A stretch of 64,000 nt of DNA from Channallabes apus (Eukaryota > Chordata > Actinopteri > Siluriformes > Clariidae), in contig CM060107.1 of the NCBI GenBank assembly GCA_030522415.1, positions 48,886,307-48,950,306 of the forward strand. Reading direction: 5' to 3'. The notes under the pieces were generated by a model that was not told the DNA's origin, did not search any database, and was given only the letters and a program-made list of their open reading frames with translations. Position 1 is the stretch's first letter. Each line of letters starts with the position of its first letter. Made by a program: the position numbers and the translations under genes. Shown here in pieces: positions 44,363 to 56,771 of this stretch.

Positions 44363-47300
44363 TATCAGCACTCATTCTCATAACAGTAGTCCAACTGTAT
44401 GCTTTGACAAACTTTGTTTGATTGCTGTTATGCTCTGGCGGAATTCAGATAGCGCTAGCAGCTGTGGCTCTAAAGACTGTTGCTCTTGAGCAACGACACA
44501 AAGCAGAGTCCTGAGTGAGATTAAACATTTCACATCCAGCTGTTTATGATGCATTTGCCACTACAGAAACTTGGAACGTACCATATGTGGCGCACTGATG
44601 GTTGCCTGGAATCCTGTGGAAATTCAAAAGAAATACAAAAGATTCATTGCTGGATCATAATGAACAGCTAAAACACAGCATGCTTAAGTACAGTGGAACC
44701 TCGGATTACGAGCATAATTCATTCCAGAAGCTCCGGGCTGTTATTCCAAATCACCTGTAAACCAAATCTAATTTTCCCAAAAGAAATAATGGAAACTCAA
44801 ATTATTCGTTCCACAGCCCAATAAATAATTAACACAAAATATAAAGTAAAAAATAAAACAAATTAACCTTAAGATAAATCCAGACAGATAAGTGTTTCCG
44901 TTTGTGCGCGCAGGCGGTGTGTGTGTGAAGTTAAAGGAAGGAGCCCCTCCCCCTCTCTTCTTACACAGTTACCCTTTCTTCACTCTTTTCACACACATGC
45001 GCGCACAGAGACACAAAATAAAATATTTTTACGTGCACACGTGGTCACTGTGTTATAGTAAGCAGTACATGCGTGCACGGACGTTGATTATCAGTAAGAG
45101 ACGAGCACTAAGACCCAGCAGGGGAGACGATTACCCACAATTCCGCAGCACAAGAGAGAGAAAAACCGTTGACTCAGTCGTGATCACGTGACGCTCAGCG
45201 GCAAAACAAGAAGCGCATGCATGATACATGATACTCGGTACTCGTAAACCAAGACTTGTTCGTTTTCCAAGTCAAAATTTATTAAAAATCTTTGCTCGTC
45301 TTGCGGAAAACTCGCGAACCGCGTTACTCGTAATCCGAGGTTTCACTGTAAACTGCTCTCATACATTAAAATAAAACTTACATACTGCTGCACACTGCTA
45401 TAAATTTATAGACTGGTGTTGGTCCATAATAGAAGCTCTGAGTGCTGGGAGCAAAATACCGTATAGCAGAAACGCAGTGCTAAACTCTTTACATGTTAGC
45501 AGACATCACAAAGTATTTTCTAAGTTTGTTAAGAATTATATTGACATCTGGAAAATGTAATATAAAAGCAGGACAGTTGTGAAATCACGACACTTCACAA
45601 TCCAGTACAAATTGAATCGGCACCTAGATATCGTGATATCATCATACCAGGTCGTCCCTGATGATTCCCATCCCTATTATACATAACTAATGCTGTATAT
45701 TACTATTGCATAAAGTTCCATTATGTTTTTGTCCCCACACTAGGAGCTCATTCACATGGCCTTGTACGGAGGATGCGCCACAATCTACACTCAATAAAGC
45801 GTTTTTTTTTAAGCCAGTATATTTTCCATCACTGGAAATAAATTCTTTTTAAATACTGTCTCATTAAGAAATCTAAAGCGTGACTTGCTCTAGCTACTCT
45901 ATATGGCCAAAAGTATTTGTACACCTGACCATCTGTGGTTTTTAACCATATGTGGTTCTTCCTAAGACTTTCCATGGTGTACTATGAATGGCGTGTGCCA
46001 TAGAGATTTCGGAGGGGATCTATGGCACTGATGACGTTGTGATCTACTTCAATTCTCGGGTACGATTGGCTTCCATATCTGATTTGATCCGTGCCCGAGT
46101 ATTGATACATTGTATCGTTCTTGGGTCATGGGTTTACCACAGTTCCCGAGCCTGGAACGATTTTGTTCTCTTGTTAAAATGACCTTAGGAGCTCTGACTT
46201 CAACCTTGACACCTTTGGAATGAACTAGACCGCCTCCTCTCCTGATCTCACTTAACGCCTTGTGGCTGAATGAACATAAACCCCGCATGGTCACGCTGTG
46301 AAATCTGGTGGAAAGCCTTTCCAGAAAAGTGGAGCGCATTATAACAAGGAGACGCGGATTGAATCTGGAGTACACGGTTAGGTGTCTGTAAACTATAAAT
46401 GTATGACATTTAGTTATGATATATGGTTTGATGTTGTGTAAACTGAATGAAACAATAAGGAATCATACTGAGTTTTAAAAAAATATTTCACTCTTACAGC
46501 AGCACAAGCAGTTTCTCTCCTTCTACTTAAGGCAAGGCAAGTTTATTTGTAAACATACACAATGGTAATTCAAAGTGCGGTACATAAAAGAGAAGAAGAT
46601 AGTTCTAAAAAGAAATTTTAAAATAGCAATTAAATTTGATTTAAAATAAAAAATAAAACAGTTCGTAATGACAATTTTTAAACTTACTTAAAATTTATAA
46701 ATAAAATTATATAATAAAAAAAAAATTGAGTAAATCTAAAAATACAGTGCAGTAGGTAGCACAGTGCTCATTCAATGAATGCACAACTAAACAGATGAGT
46801 TTTAAGTCTCGATTTAAATGTGACTAATGTCTTCTGGAAGCTGGTTCCAACTGCGGGCAGCATAATGGCTAAAAGCTGACTCCCCTTGTTTTGTGTGAAC
46901 CCTTGTTATTTCTAACTGACTCGATCCTAACGATCTGAGTGGTCTATATTCAGTGTGGATATCTGCAATGTATTTAGGTCCCAGGTCATTGAGTGATTTC
47001 TAAGCGAGTAAAAGTACTTTAAAATTTATCCTAAATGTTATAGGAAGCCAGTGTAAGGACCTGAGTACTGGTGTGATGTGATCAGATTTTCTGGTTCTAG
47101 TCAGAATTCTGGCAGCAGCGTTCTGGATGAGCTGCAGCTGTCCAATCGCCTTCTTGGGAAGGCCGGTGAGGAGGCATGGACAAGTTTCTCCAAGTCTTGA
47201 TTGGAAACAAAACATCTAATTCTTGCAATGTTTTTGAGATGATAGTATGCTGATTTAGTTACTTTGACATGACTACTGAAACAAAGTTCTGTCTCCAGAA

Positions 47301-50300
47301 TGCCCAAAAGATTCTTGACTTGATTTTTTGTTTTTTGACCCCTACAGTGAAGGTACGCATTCACCTTCAGAGCTTCATCTTTGCTTCCAAATGCAACGAC
47401 CTCAGTTTTCTCCTTGTTTAACTGAAGAAAATTTTGGCACTTCCAATTGTTAATTTCATCAATGCATTGGCAGAGGGAGTCAACGGGGCTGTAGTCATTT
47501 GGAGATGAGGCTAGGTAAATCTTTACATCATCAGCATGGCTGTGATAGAACTAAATTGCCTCTCATTACCTTACTCTCGGTATAAAAGGAAGATGTGATA
47601 TTGGTCTGTAGTTTTTCAATATTGTATTATCAAGATTGCTCTATTTCAGGAGTGGCTTTACAACTGCGGTTTTCAGAGTTTGTAAAAGTCCCAGAGAGAA
47701 GTGAGGTGTTGACCAATTCTAAAAGATCTGTTTCTAAACAGTTAAACACACTTTTGAGAAAAGATGTGGGAAGTGTGTCAAAGTCGCAGGTTAACAATTT
47801 GAGGTGCTGTAAGATTTTGCTATCAATTGCTTGAAAGACAGACATAGTAGCTGTTTCTTGAGGTTGTGTTTGGGTTTTTCTGACCTCTGCATAACTTGAT
47901 GTGTTAATAGCCCTTCTAATATTACTGATTTTCTCAGAAAAGAAGGAAGCGAACTCATTGCATTTGCTATCAGAGAGCATTTCAATGGGAATCTGACTTA
48001 GTGGGTTTGTCAGTCTCTCAACAGTAGCAAAAAGAGCGTGTGTGTTGTTTAAGTTACTGTTTATAATGTTTGAGAAGAAGGTCTGTCTAGCTGTGGCTAG
48101 TTCCACATTGAAAGCATGAAGGCTGTCTTTATAGATGCTATAGTGAATTTCAAGTTCGTCTTCCGCCACATACGTTCAGCTGTCTTTTCATACTCTGAAC
48201 TGCTGGTTATTTTCTCCATGGTGATTTCTGTCTGCCTGTGTTTCAGACCTTTTCCAGAGCAATATCATCAATAATATTCTTAACTTTTGAGTTAAAGGAA
48301 TCAAGGAGAAGATCAACAGAGTCTGCAGAAATGATTGATGTTAAAGATATAGCCTTCATAAATTGTGCACTTGTATTCTTATTTATGCATCTCTTTCTGA
48401 CAGAGACAGATCTAGATTCAGTGGTAACAGAGATCAATATATCAAAGAAACGTCCTTTATAATAATGGATGAGATGTTTAGACCCTTACTGATGACTAAA
48501 TCTAAAGTGTGTCCACGATTATGTGTGGGCCCGTACACATGCTGAATCAGGTCAAAAGTGGTTAACACACTTATCATTTCTTTCGTAGTATTGATTTCTG
48601 CATTATCGATATGAATATTAAAGTCCCCTGTTATAGCAAAACAGTCAAACTCTGAGGAAATCATTGAGAGCAGTTATGTGAACTCTTCAATAAAGTCTGG
48701 AGAGTATTTTGAAGGTCTGTAAATAATGATGAACAAAAGATGTGGAGCACCTTTCAGCAAAATCCCTAGATATTCAAAAGACAAATACTGACCAAATGCC
48801 ACTTGCTTGCATTGATAACCATCTTTAAATAGAGCAGCTACACCTCCACCTCTCCTAACAGTTCTGCAGATCCTCATGAACCTAAAGTTAGGAGGGGCTG
48901 TTTTGTTAAGGACTGTTGCACTGCAGCTATCTTCTAACCAGGTTTAAATTAAAAACACATGCTCTGCATCATTGGACTAAAATCACTGATCATCATAATT
49001 TGTCGAGTCTTGCCTTGACGCATTCAGCTCCGAAACACTTTCAGTTAGAGGTTATTCCAGTTTTTCAACCACAACAACCAAACAATATATGCATCTGTAT
49101 ATATATCCACAAACAGCTTACCTATAGACTGTGGGGAATCCATATAAGGGTTACATCTAGAAAAATGGGCTCGGTCTGTGGTGAGCATGACTTCATACAC
49201 ACGGTCCGACTTAATGATGCCATTTTCTGAAACGAGACAAACATCAAAAAATTCAGTTCTACATCATTCAACTGGATGAAAACCAAACCAAAAATGTCAC
49301 ACATGGCTTTCAGATAACGCACAGACAAATCAAGTAAATACCGAGAACTTGCGCATCGTCCTATATATACATATACTACAGGTTAGAGATTGGCATTCTG
49401 TGTGGCGTTTAAGCATGACGAAGCGAACAGCTTTTTGCAGGCCTGGCTATTTCCGGCAGGTATGCCGAGGACGTTCGTTTCAAACCGGGCTCGGGCGCCA
49501 GACAGGTGTCAGATGGCAAGATCGCAGACCAGGGACCACAAATGCACTGAAGGCGAGATCGATGTTACTGAAGCAAATGTCAATGCTGTAACACGACCCA
49601 CAGCCACACATACAGAATCATGGTTTAATTACCAGAATATTTTATATCCGTTACCACTTTCACAGTCAGCGCTGGAAGTGCTGAAAACCTAGGTGGAAAT
49701 GCTTTTTGTTATTATTATTACTACTATAAATAGATCAAACTGCTATAACCTAACATGCCATATACTTGACAACACGAATCCTCTATAGATAAAACATGTT
49801 TGTTTTTTTTTATAAAAATTCCAGTGTTCTAAAATGTTTTGCTGCCTGCAAGCATTGATTGGATAAAAAACAGTTTTAAATCAATAAGGATATCATACAC
49901 TCACATTGTGTTTTAATGCTGGAGGAAGCTTGTACCTACCGACTATCATCATATATGCTGGAAACTTATTCATAGTAATCTCGACCCTGAGTGAACATGT
50001 CTGATCTATGACAGTTACATCCCGCAACCCACAGCACCCAGAGGATTCGCCGCTAACACCCTGGAGCCAGGCACCACGGCGCACTACTACTAGAGGTATT
50101 GCAGCGTTATGGAAGTAGGAAACCGAAAAACCGAGGTGGGTTTAATGTTCTGAAAGTTATGGCTGAGGAGGATTTCTGAAACACCGACAGGGCAGTCCAT
50201 AGCGAGTGAAGTTTGACCTCTAATCAGACTTTTATTGACAGCTTCCTTCCTTTAATTAAATGCAACGAAAGCATTGTCATATCAAGCTACAAAAAGCATT

Positions 50301-52217
50301 CAGACTTAAAAACTGTGACAGCCGCTCCATCCACGGCGTGCGCAAGGAAGGAAAAGACAGGAAAAGTTTGCACTCCCCAAGTTTGCTATTCTGGTCAAAG
50401 GTTTGGTGTGCTGTGTCATTTGGACAGAGCCAGACTGTTTGCTGGCATTTCACATACTCTGACCAAAATCACAACCGATGATGTGCAATGTGTGTCAGGA
50501 ACGGCAGCTTAAAACTGTTTCCATGCCTTACTAAGTAAAAGCCACAATTTTGTTTATATTATGTAATGTCATTAGTGGTAAAAGATGATAATTAAATAGA
50601 GAAAATTAAATACTAATTATATATACACTACGATTTTGTTTGTTTGTATGAGAGGGTAGGCTGTGTTATGGACAGTGGGGAAAAGCAGCAGGCAGAGTCA
50701 TCAACAGCGTTTATTTCATAGAGTGAACGTGTTACAGGCCGTCCAACACCGACTGCAACAGTAGATGATACGATGTAGGAGGCGACCAGCGTAGCGGGCA
50801 TCCCTCTCCGTGTAACAATAGTGAGCATCATCGCCACTTTTAATGTCATATTGTGAGCCAATAATATAAGGGATCTGCAGAACAATAGAGCAGATAAGAT
50901 GCATTCTATTCACAGTTAATGGTAGCTGTAATCTGTATGTGGGAGGAGCCACAAGTAAACCTCTAGTTTCAAATACTATTTAGTACTAGAGGTTGACCGC
51001 GTACATCCACCTAAAGGTTATATGTTAATCAAATGAAGATACCTCACAGTGTGACATAAAAGGTGTGGCATTGGTGGCTCAGGCCGTTACGGCTCTAGAT
51101 TAATGATCTGAGCATCTGGGTTCAAGCACCGCCGCCAGTGGGTTGCCACGCCCTATCCCACATCCCCTGCATGAACTGCTGATCCCAGGCCAGTTAGAAA
51201 GTGCATACGGCAAAAACAAGCCGGATGGTAGCAGCCGAAAAGACGAAAAGAGTATGGCACAAAACATGACGACACACAAAATGCTAATAAATAATATGCT
51301 AGGTATTTTAAACTGAAATATCAGTCCAGAACATGGTCACCTGCCACGCCCCCTGCCACGCCCACCTAGCTATACTACGAAAGGTCAGGATTCCTATTTT
51401 ATTGCGCACCTGAGTTTACCGTAAGGCTGCGTTTATAAGGATAGGTCCAATATTTAAATATTAATACCGTAAAACAGAACTTACTGGGTGTTTCAGGTCC
51501 GCTGAGACTGATAAACAACCTTATGTTTTGCGACTGATAAAAAAAATGCGACATCTATTTTTACGTTGCTATAAATTAACAATAACGAAAGCAAATAATC
51601 CTTATTGATGATAATAATAAAATTTGATAAATTAGACATCTTGTATAAGTTGCTGTGCATATTGGCTCGGTTAGCATGACATGACAAGACTTGTAACGTT
51701 ATACACTGAGCTAGCTGCTACAGGAAAGTTAGTGACGCACATTTAAAAAGCAGTACAGGCAGTTATGATGAATGAAGCAAAAACATGTAGTTTCTTTTGA
51801 ATTTTTTTTTTTTAAACCCGCAAAAATATTGACATGTCAAACAACAACAAAACTAGCTAGCATGAAGCGGCTAAGCAAAACAGAAAGCTTCTAGCAGCGC
51901 GCGCGCGCCGTTGCTATAGCTAGTAATATCGTCAACACCACCGTTAAAAAAAAAACCGCCGTCTCCAGTCACGGAAGAGGAATTAACGGTTGTTGTTTCT
52001 CTTTCTGTTAAATCTGTAGAGGTGTAAAGCACTCACTGCGGAGGTTGTTGACGAGCTCCGCTTGGCTGGCTCCTCCTGATTTCCAGGCCATTATTAAACA
52101 CACTCTGCGGATCAGGTAGAGAGCGGCAGTGAGAGCCGCGCCTGCGCACACCGCCCTGCCCAGCACGCGCACCACTTCCCACACGGACGGAGTTCCCGCG
52201 GCGTCAGCGCCCGACAT
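39835..52217 (-). CDS. pcmt1: PCMT1, protein-L-isoaspartate (D-aspartate) O-methyltransferase
   Basis: Cytosolic repair enzyme that uses S-adenosylmethionine to methylate isoaspartyl and D-aspartyl residues in aged proteins (EC 2.1.1.77). Coding exons, 5' to 3' on the minus strand: 52217-52037, 49226-49122, 44613-44582, 44307-44203, 41525-41405, 40246-40161, 40014-39835. All are GT/AG and phases join exactly. From the conserved MAWKSGG start (ATG at 52091) the product is 227 residues, the classical length. An in-frame ATG at 52217 adds 42 residues with a VWEVV motif and a hydrophobic stretch, resembling the longer human isoform. Motif I of the SAM site is ALDVGSGSG; other landmarks are [23 protein letters not shown] and GGRLILPVG. 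The main form ends SRWK; see the RDEL exon for the alternative. Introns hold an L2-like LINE, nested hATs and MITEs. Confidence 0.96.
42093..43563. mobile_element. Outer hAT-type element
   Basis: In PCMT1 intron 4. It begins TAGGGCTGAAATGATTCC and ends CTACAGCCCTA, short inverted ends typical of hAT. The 8-bp sequence GTTTAAAC is duplicated exactly on both sides (42085-42092 and 43564-43571). Without the inner element it is about 450 bp, so it is non-autonomous. 'attactcgattaaagttttg' near the right end pairs with the 'cttcagtaattcgat' region on the left. Confidence 0.9.
42134..43148. mobile_element. Inner hAT-type element nested in the outer one
   Basis: Begins TAGGGCTGCACGATATTAGG and ends 'catatatcgtgcagcccta', inverted repeats with subterminal 'gcgataacgatat' motifs repeated near both ends. 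AATTCGAT is duplicated exactly on both sides (42126-42133 and 43149-43156). It is 1015 bp and has no transposase; an (AT)n run is at about 42941-42983. Confidence 0.95.
44309..44361. repeat. (AC)n microsatellite at the PCMT1 exon 4 acceptor
   Basis: About 25 AC units on the plus strand, that is (GT)n on the coding strand, running straight into the AG of exon 4. Confidence 0.95.
44691..45348. mobile_element. Tigger/mariner-type MITE, 658 bp
   Basis: TA-flanked. The ends are CAGTGGAACCTCGGATTACG and its diverged complement (CGTAATCCGAGGTTTCACTG with small changes). In PCMT1 intron 2. It has no transposase motif. Confidence 0.88.
45590..45690 (-). repeat. Dispersed repeat family D, minus fragment
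   Basis: The reverse complement begins 'gggatgggaatcatcaggga', matching the start of the family D copies. Confidence 0.5.
45895..46385 (+). mobile_element. Tc1-like MITE, family M, copy 3
   Basis: The left end is 'ctatatggccaaaagtattt'. The right half includes 'ttgtggctgaatgaacataa' and 'aaatctggtggaaagccttt', which correspond to the reverse complement of the interiors at 21355 and 32798. The right inverted end is lost. In PCMT1 intron 2. Confidence 0.7.
46528..48945 (-). mobile_element. L2-like LINE, defective, in PCMT1 intron 2
   Basis: Non-LTR retrotransposon in the same orientation as PCMT1. From its 5' side (upper coordinates) it encodes pieces of an apurinic-type endonuclease, with ETWLEDS-like and [11 protein letters not shown] at about 48840-48930, IIYRPSK near 48720, and GDFNIHID near 48610. 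A spacer-like segment follows (48169-47630), then the reverse-transcriptase C-terminal part with HADDVKIYL near 47540, in place of the usual YADD, and [19 protein letters not shown] plus LHWLPI at 47000-47140. The RT palm is missing between about 47640 and 47560. The 3' tail 'caaataaacttgccttgcc' is typical. Stops and frameshifts break it throughout. Confidence 0.88.
49227..51067 (-). other. PCMT1 intron 1, 3' part
   Basis: Intronic, no exon or recognised element. The part at about 50210-50510 keeps an open frame of about 100 codons on the plus strand without a recognised motif. Confidence 0.35.
51068..51260 (+). repeat. SINE family B, fuller copy
   Basis: Starts 'attggtggctcaggccgtta', has an A-box-like head and B-box-like GGGTTCAAGCACC, then 'gctgatcccaggccagttag' and 'atggtagcagccgaaaagac', related to 3738-3880. 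Confidence 0.6.
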
Positions 52218-52300
52218 GCCCGCTCGCGTGCGTGCGCGCGCGTGCACGCGTCTGAAATCGCTGTGTCAGTGTGTTCTGCGATAAAAAAAAAAAAAAACAT
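52218..52300 (-). promoter_or_regulatory. PCMT1 5' leader and GC-rich promoter
   Basis: Directly upstream of the PCMT1 start on the minus strand: alternating GC/GT/CA sequence (52218-52250) in a CpG-rich patch that starts at about 52040. No TATA box seen. Confidence 0.4.
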
Positions 52301-52714
52301 TTAAAAACAAGCGCGTTTATTCAGGGATTTCTTTTTATTATTATTGCAATCATGGTGCCCGGGTTGGAGTGGGAGTGTCACTGCTCTGCGCTGCTGGCAG
52401 GAGGCGCTCGTGGGCTCGTGATGTCAGGATGCTTGTGTTTGATTGGTGGAGCTCCATCCAGGCATGGGCAAAAAAGCGAATAAATAAATAAAAACTGTGT
52501 ACACCTCGCCTCTTGTGTGCTTTTTGAACACCACCTTCCAGACCACCCACGCCTTTCCTCATATAAAACCCCTAAACACTTCACACATAGGAAGTCTTTG
52601 TGTTAGTGAAAGTCAAGCACTGATGTCGGAACATGAAGCTTTGTTTTTGCACTATCATGCTAAAACAGGTTTTAGTCCCAGTGAAGGGAAACTGTAATGA
52701 TGTATTCATTAATA
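52301..52714. other. Intergenic sequence between PCMT1 and NUP43
   Basis: No gene seen. It is the part of the head-to-head interval nearest PCMT1. Confidence 0.35.
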
Positions 52715-53215
52715 CTTCACAGACTGATAGTGCCTACCAAATGTAAATGTATCAAAAGGTTTATGTACATCCTCCCTCAGGCACATTAAAACCTGGCAGT
52801 AGAATTCGCTATTGACGGTCTGGCCCCTGGGGACGAATTCTTGATGCACAATGCTACATATCATGTAAAAGATGATAACCGTGCACCTAGTCGAGCTGCA
52901 GACTTGCCTCGCCTTTTTCACTCGTGGAGATGATGGTGAAGACTGTTGCTTCATCTCAGGGTCGTTCCCATACACCCAAGTGCATCTGTAATGATCCTCA
53001 ACATGAAGGACGAGTCATTTGCGGCACGTTGACAGAGTTTTTGACAGATTTCTAGACGATGTTCCTTCTGCTCCTGGATCAGCAGCCTGAGGATGAACTT
53101 GGCAGCAACACAATGCATGTTCAAATCACATGTGGATATTGGCTGGTCTGTTCCGTATACTCTACTATGATACACCAACAATGGCAGCAATATTGTGGAT
53201 GTTGTGAAAAATGAA
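52715..53215 (-). mobile_element. Mariner-like relic
   Basis: Minus-strand translation includes RLLIQEQKEHRLEIC, a helix-turn-helix/linker part, and HQEFVPRGQTVNSEFYCQV, the conserved block after the first catalytic Asp of mariner transposases. Frames are interrupted. Related to 24728-25080. Confidence 0.8.
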
Positions 53216-53239
53216 GCAATACTAAGAACCTCCATGATT

Positions 53240-54120
53240 TAATAGCTTGTAGATCCACCTATAGCAGGCTTATCCACCTTTATCGGTCTCTCACATCGTT
53301 GTAAAGGAATTTTCGTTAATTCTTCTTTAGAACGTTGCTCCGGTTCATTTGCTTATGCACAGCTCTGTGAAGGTCCCACCAAAGCATTTCGGTTGGGTTG
53401 AGGTCTGGACATTGACTTGATGCCTTTATTTTTCATCCATTGATGATGTAAATTTACTACTGTGCTACGATTCATTGTCCTAGTGGATGAATGAATTTAG
53501 ACCAAGCTTTAGCTTTTGTGAGTAATACTTTGGTGTACAGAGGAGCTCATGGTTGACTTAATGACTGCAAGGTTCCCAGGTCCCAAGGCTACAAAACAAG
53601 CCCAAAATATCACCCCTCCACCACCATGCTTGACAGTGGGTATGAGGAGTTCTGCTGAAATGCTGTTTGTTTATTTGTCAAACATGGCACTGGGCACTCG
53701 GGGCCAAACTATTCTACTTTGGTCTCAGCTGTCTATGGGACATTATTCTAGAAGCCTTGTGGTTTGTTCACATGCAGTTTTCCAAACCTCAGTCATGCTT
53801 TCACGTTCTTTTTATACAGAAGCAAACTGTACTTGTTCAGTCATCTTCTAATCATGGACTTTAACGTGAAGAAAAATCTTCCTGGGAAGATTTGCAACTG
53901 TCTTGAATGCTTTCCACTTGTAAAGAATCTTTTTCAGTGTAGAACGGTGAACTACAAATTGTTTGGAAATTGTTTCCAGATTGGCATTGTGTTAACATAC
54001 ACCTGAATGCTTCAGACCAGCAAACTGCCAAAACTTGCTGCACACCTGCTGATGATCAGTTAATCGAGGGCTAATTAGCAGCAACTTACTGCAACTTACC
54101 ATCTTAACCTGTGGAAGCAG
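53240..54120 (-). mobile_element. Tc1-like relic
   Basis: Read on the minus strand it resembles a decayed Tc1 transposase gene. Plus-strand phrases such as 'ttgggttgaggtctggacat' (Asn-Pro region) and 'ccaccaccatgcttgacagt' are typical of such elements. No intact ends. Confidence 0.65.
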
Positions 54121-54777
54121 TTAAAGTGTACTTAGGTTTATATGACATGTACATGTTTAAGCAAGTTCCCTCTGGGATTAATAAAGTTCTTTGAATATTG
54201 ATGATGTTTAATATTTTCCCCCCTACTTTGTCAGAGGTTGAATTTGGCTGATACTCAGACTCGCTACAATTTAAAAAAGTTTTTACACACCGAGTTAAAC
54301 AAAGCATACTAACTGACTTTCACACATGACTGTAATAACTACACAAAAATATTTCTGTTTGCATGTTAAAATGAGTAATAATGCTTGATTTAAAAAAAAA
54401 AAGTTAGTATAAATTTTTATAGAACTTTAGCATGTTTGTGATCAGATCTTACTTTGAGATGCATGGTGAATGTTTAATTAACATAATTTTTTTTAGCTGT
54501 TTATGTATTTACGTTTTTAAGGCATGACAGCAGGGTCAGTGTGTGCGTGTTTTTAATAACCGCACATGTGTGTCTGCGTAGAGCCACCGTAGTGACTTTC
54601 GGATAGAAAAAACACGCTCCCTTGTATGCCTTCCTACACTGATTGGTTAATTTTGCAAAAGCGCAAACTCGTAGCCAATCACAGCACAGGAGGGGGGCGT
54701 TGCTTGTCGGAAACATGGGCGGGAAACACTAGCTGCTGAACATAAACCAAGTTAAAGCACGAGCCCGGTTTGTGAAA
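54121..54777 (+). promoter_or_regulatory. NUP43 upstream region
   Basis: AT-rich to about 54520, then more balanced and CpG-containing close to the gene (54640-54770). It contains two 'ccaatca'-type motifs (around 54675). The transcription start is not resolved. Confidence 0.35.
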
Positions 54778-56732
54778 ATGGACTGCGTTAACGCAAAATA
54801 CGTGTCACAGAAGATCAGCAAGACGCGGTGGAGGCCCGTTTCTACAGCCGCGTTACAGCAGCCCGAAGTGTTCGCGACGGGATCGTGGGACAATGAGGTG
54901 AAGCGCGTTCATGGCTGTAGCGCTTAGCAGGCTAGCTAGCGGTTGATGGCACACGACTTCCGGTGTTGCACAGGAAACCGATTTGTGTGTGTGTGTTTCA
55001 GGATAATAAGCTGTGTCTGTGGAGCGTGGAAGAGGACGAAGGCCGCAGCATGGGGGAGGAAATGGAGGGAGACCCGCAGCTGCAGTGTGAGTGTCAGCAC
55101 GCCGGGGATGTCATGGACCTCCAGGTGGGTTTGGAGATCAGTCACGTGGGACAGGGGCGCCACTTTATTGGCTGATTAAACCGGAAGTGACGCGACTGTT
55201 ACTATAGATACCCTGCCTGGCCAAAAAAAAAAGCTAAGATTTCTTTAAATCACCTTTAGCTTCGATTATACTGTAGCACACAAAGTGTGAAACTGATTCC
55301 TGATGCTCACAGAAGCAGTGTGATTCCTGGAATATGCCTGTTCCGTTAGGGAAGAAAAAACTTGATCCATGTATAGGATAATCTGGTCATATAGTACATT
55401 TATACTGTCAGCTGACTCCAGTGTGGGTGAAAACTTATGGAAATAATCAGCTTTAGGGGGGCGGCACCATCTCTGGTTCCACGATTGTTACCACATAATG
55501 TTGCTGAGACTCAACTTGAAGCAACCCCCAGATCATAACACTTGCCTCCAGAGGCCTGTACAGTGGACACTATGAATGATTGGTGCATCACTTCATGCGC
55601 TTCCTTCTTACCCCTGATGCACCCATCGCTCTGGATAGGGTCTGACCACATGACCCTTTTTACCGTTACTCCAAAGTGTGTTATCAGCTCTAAATCACTG
55701 CTCTTCATATGTTAATAAAAATATCTATTAAACAGAAGTCTATTGATGTTCTTTTCCTTTGTAGTTAATCACCTCCAGAGGCTTCTACAGTGGTCACTAT
55801 ATGCATTGGTCTACAATCTAGTCTTTATTCTCCCTAATTGATCTTCATTAATGGTTTTCTTTTTTTTTTTTTTGAACACGTGTTTATATCTTCCACAAAG
55901 TTGACGGTGTAGCACCATGTTTTCATAATGTGTTGACACATTCTGTGTTATTGGGAATATGTGTTGAAATGTGCATATACAGGTGCATAAGCCATAAACA
56001 TGGTTGCATCTGCAGTACATGATTACACAAGAATATAAAAATATACATATATTAACTGAGGAAAAATATGAAAGTTTCAGGATTTTAATAGTGTTAGGAG
56101 AAGATTAGTCTAAAAATATCCAGTGAATTTGCTTTTAGGTATAACACAGAGGTTTTTGTGTAAGAGTTTTGAGAAATAGACAAAGCCTTTTATTGATTAT
56201 GATTGTAATTCAAATAAAGGCAAAAAAGTGGACATTTTTGCAAAAAACTAAAATATGTATATAAATAAGATGAATGATGTAAATGGAAAAATTTACTTGT
56301 AAATGCAAATATATGACCAAGAAGAGAGTTTAAAAATGAACCACAAAGAAGAGGCAGAGATGATGAGGGATGAACACAGGGATGTGCAAGAGCAGTTCAG
56401 GCAGGTTTTACACCTTGGTGGTTGTTGAACTCCGCCTGCTGCCTCGATTTATATCGAAAGCTCGTGTGTTAAGTGCAGTACGAGCTGATTTTTGACTCAA
56501 AGTAAGAGTTTAGTCTTTAAGCTTACTCTGTGTGTGTGTGTTTGTGTGTGAGTAAGAATCTCAGGATGTCCTGATCAGCAGAGTGGATCGACTGTCTAAT
56601 GTTTTCCTCTTTTTTTTTAATTTTTTGTCTCTATTTCAGTTCTTGGATCGAGACAGACTAGTTACAGCATCATCGACCGGAGCCGTGACTGTCTACAAAC
56701 TCAGCCCTGACAACAAGGTTACAAAATGTTTG

Positions 56733-56771
<39 letters not shown>

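Noticed and set aside
50213..50512. 100-codon open frame in PCMT1 intron 1
   Set aside because: No recognised motif, no flanking splice signals in phase, and average composition for the intron.
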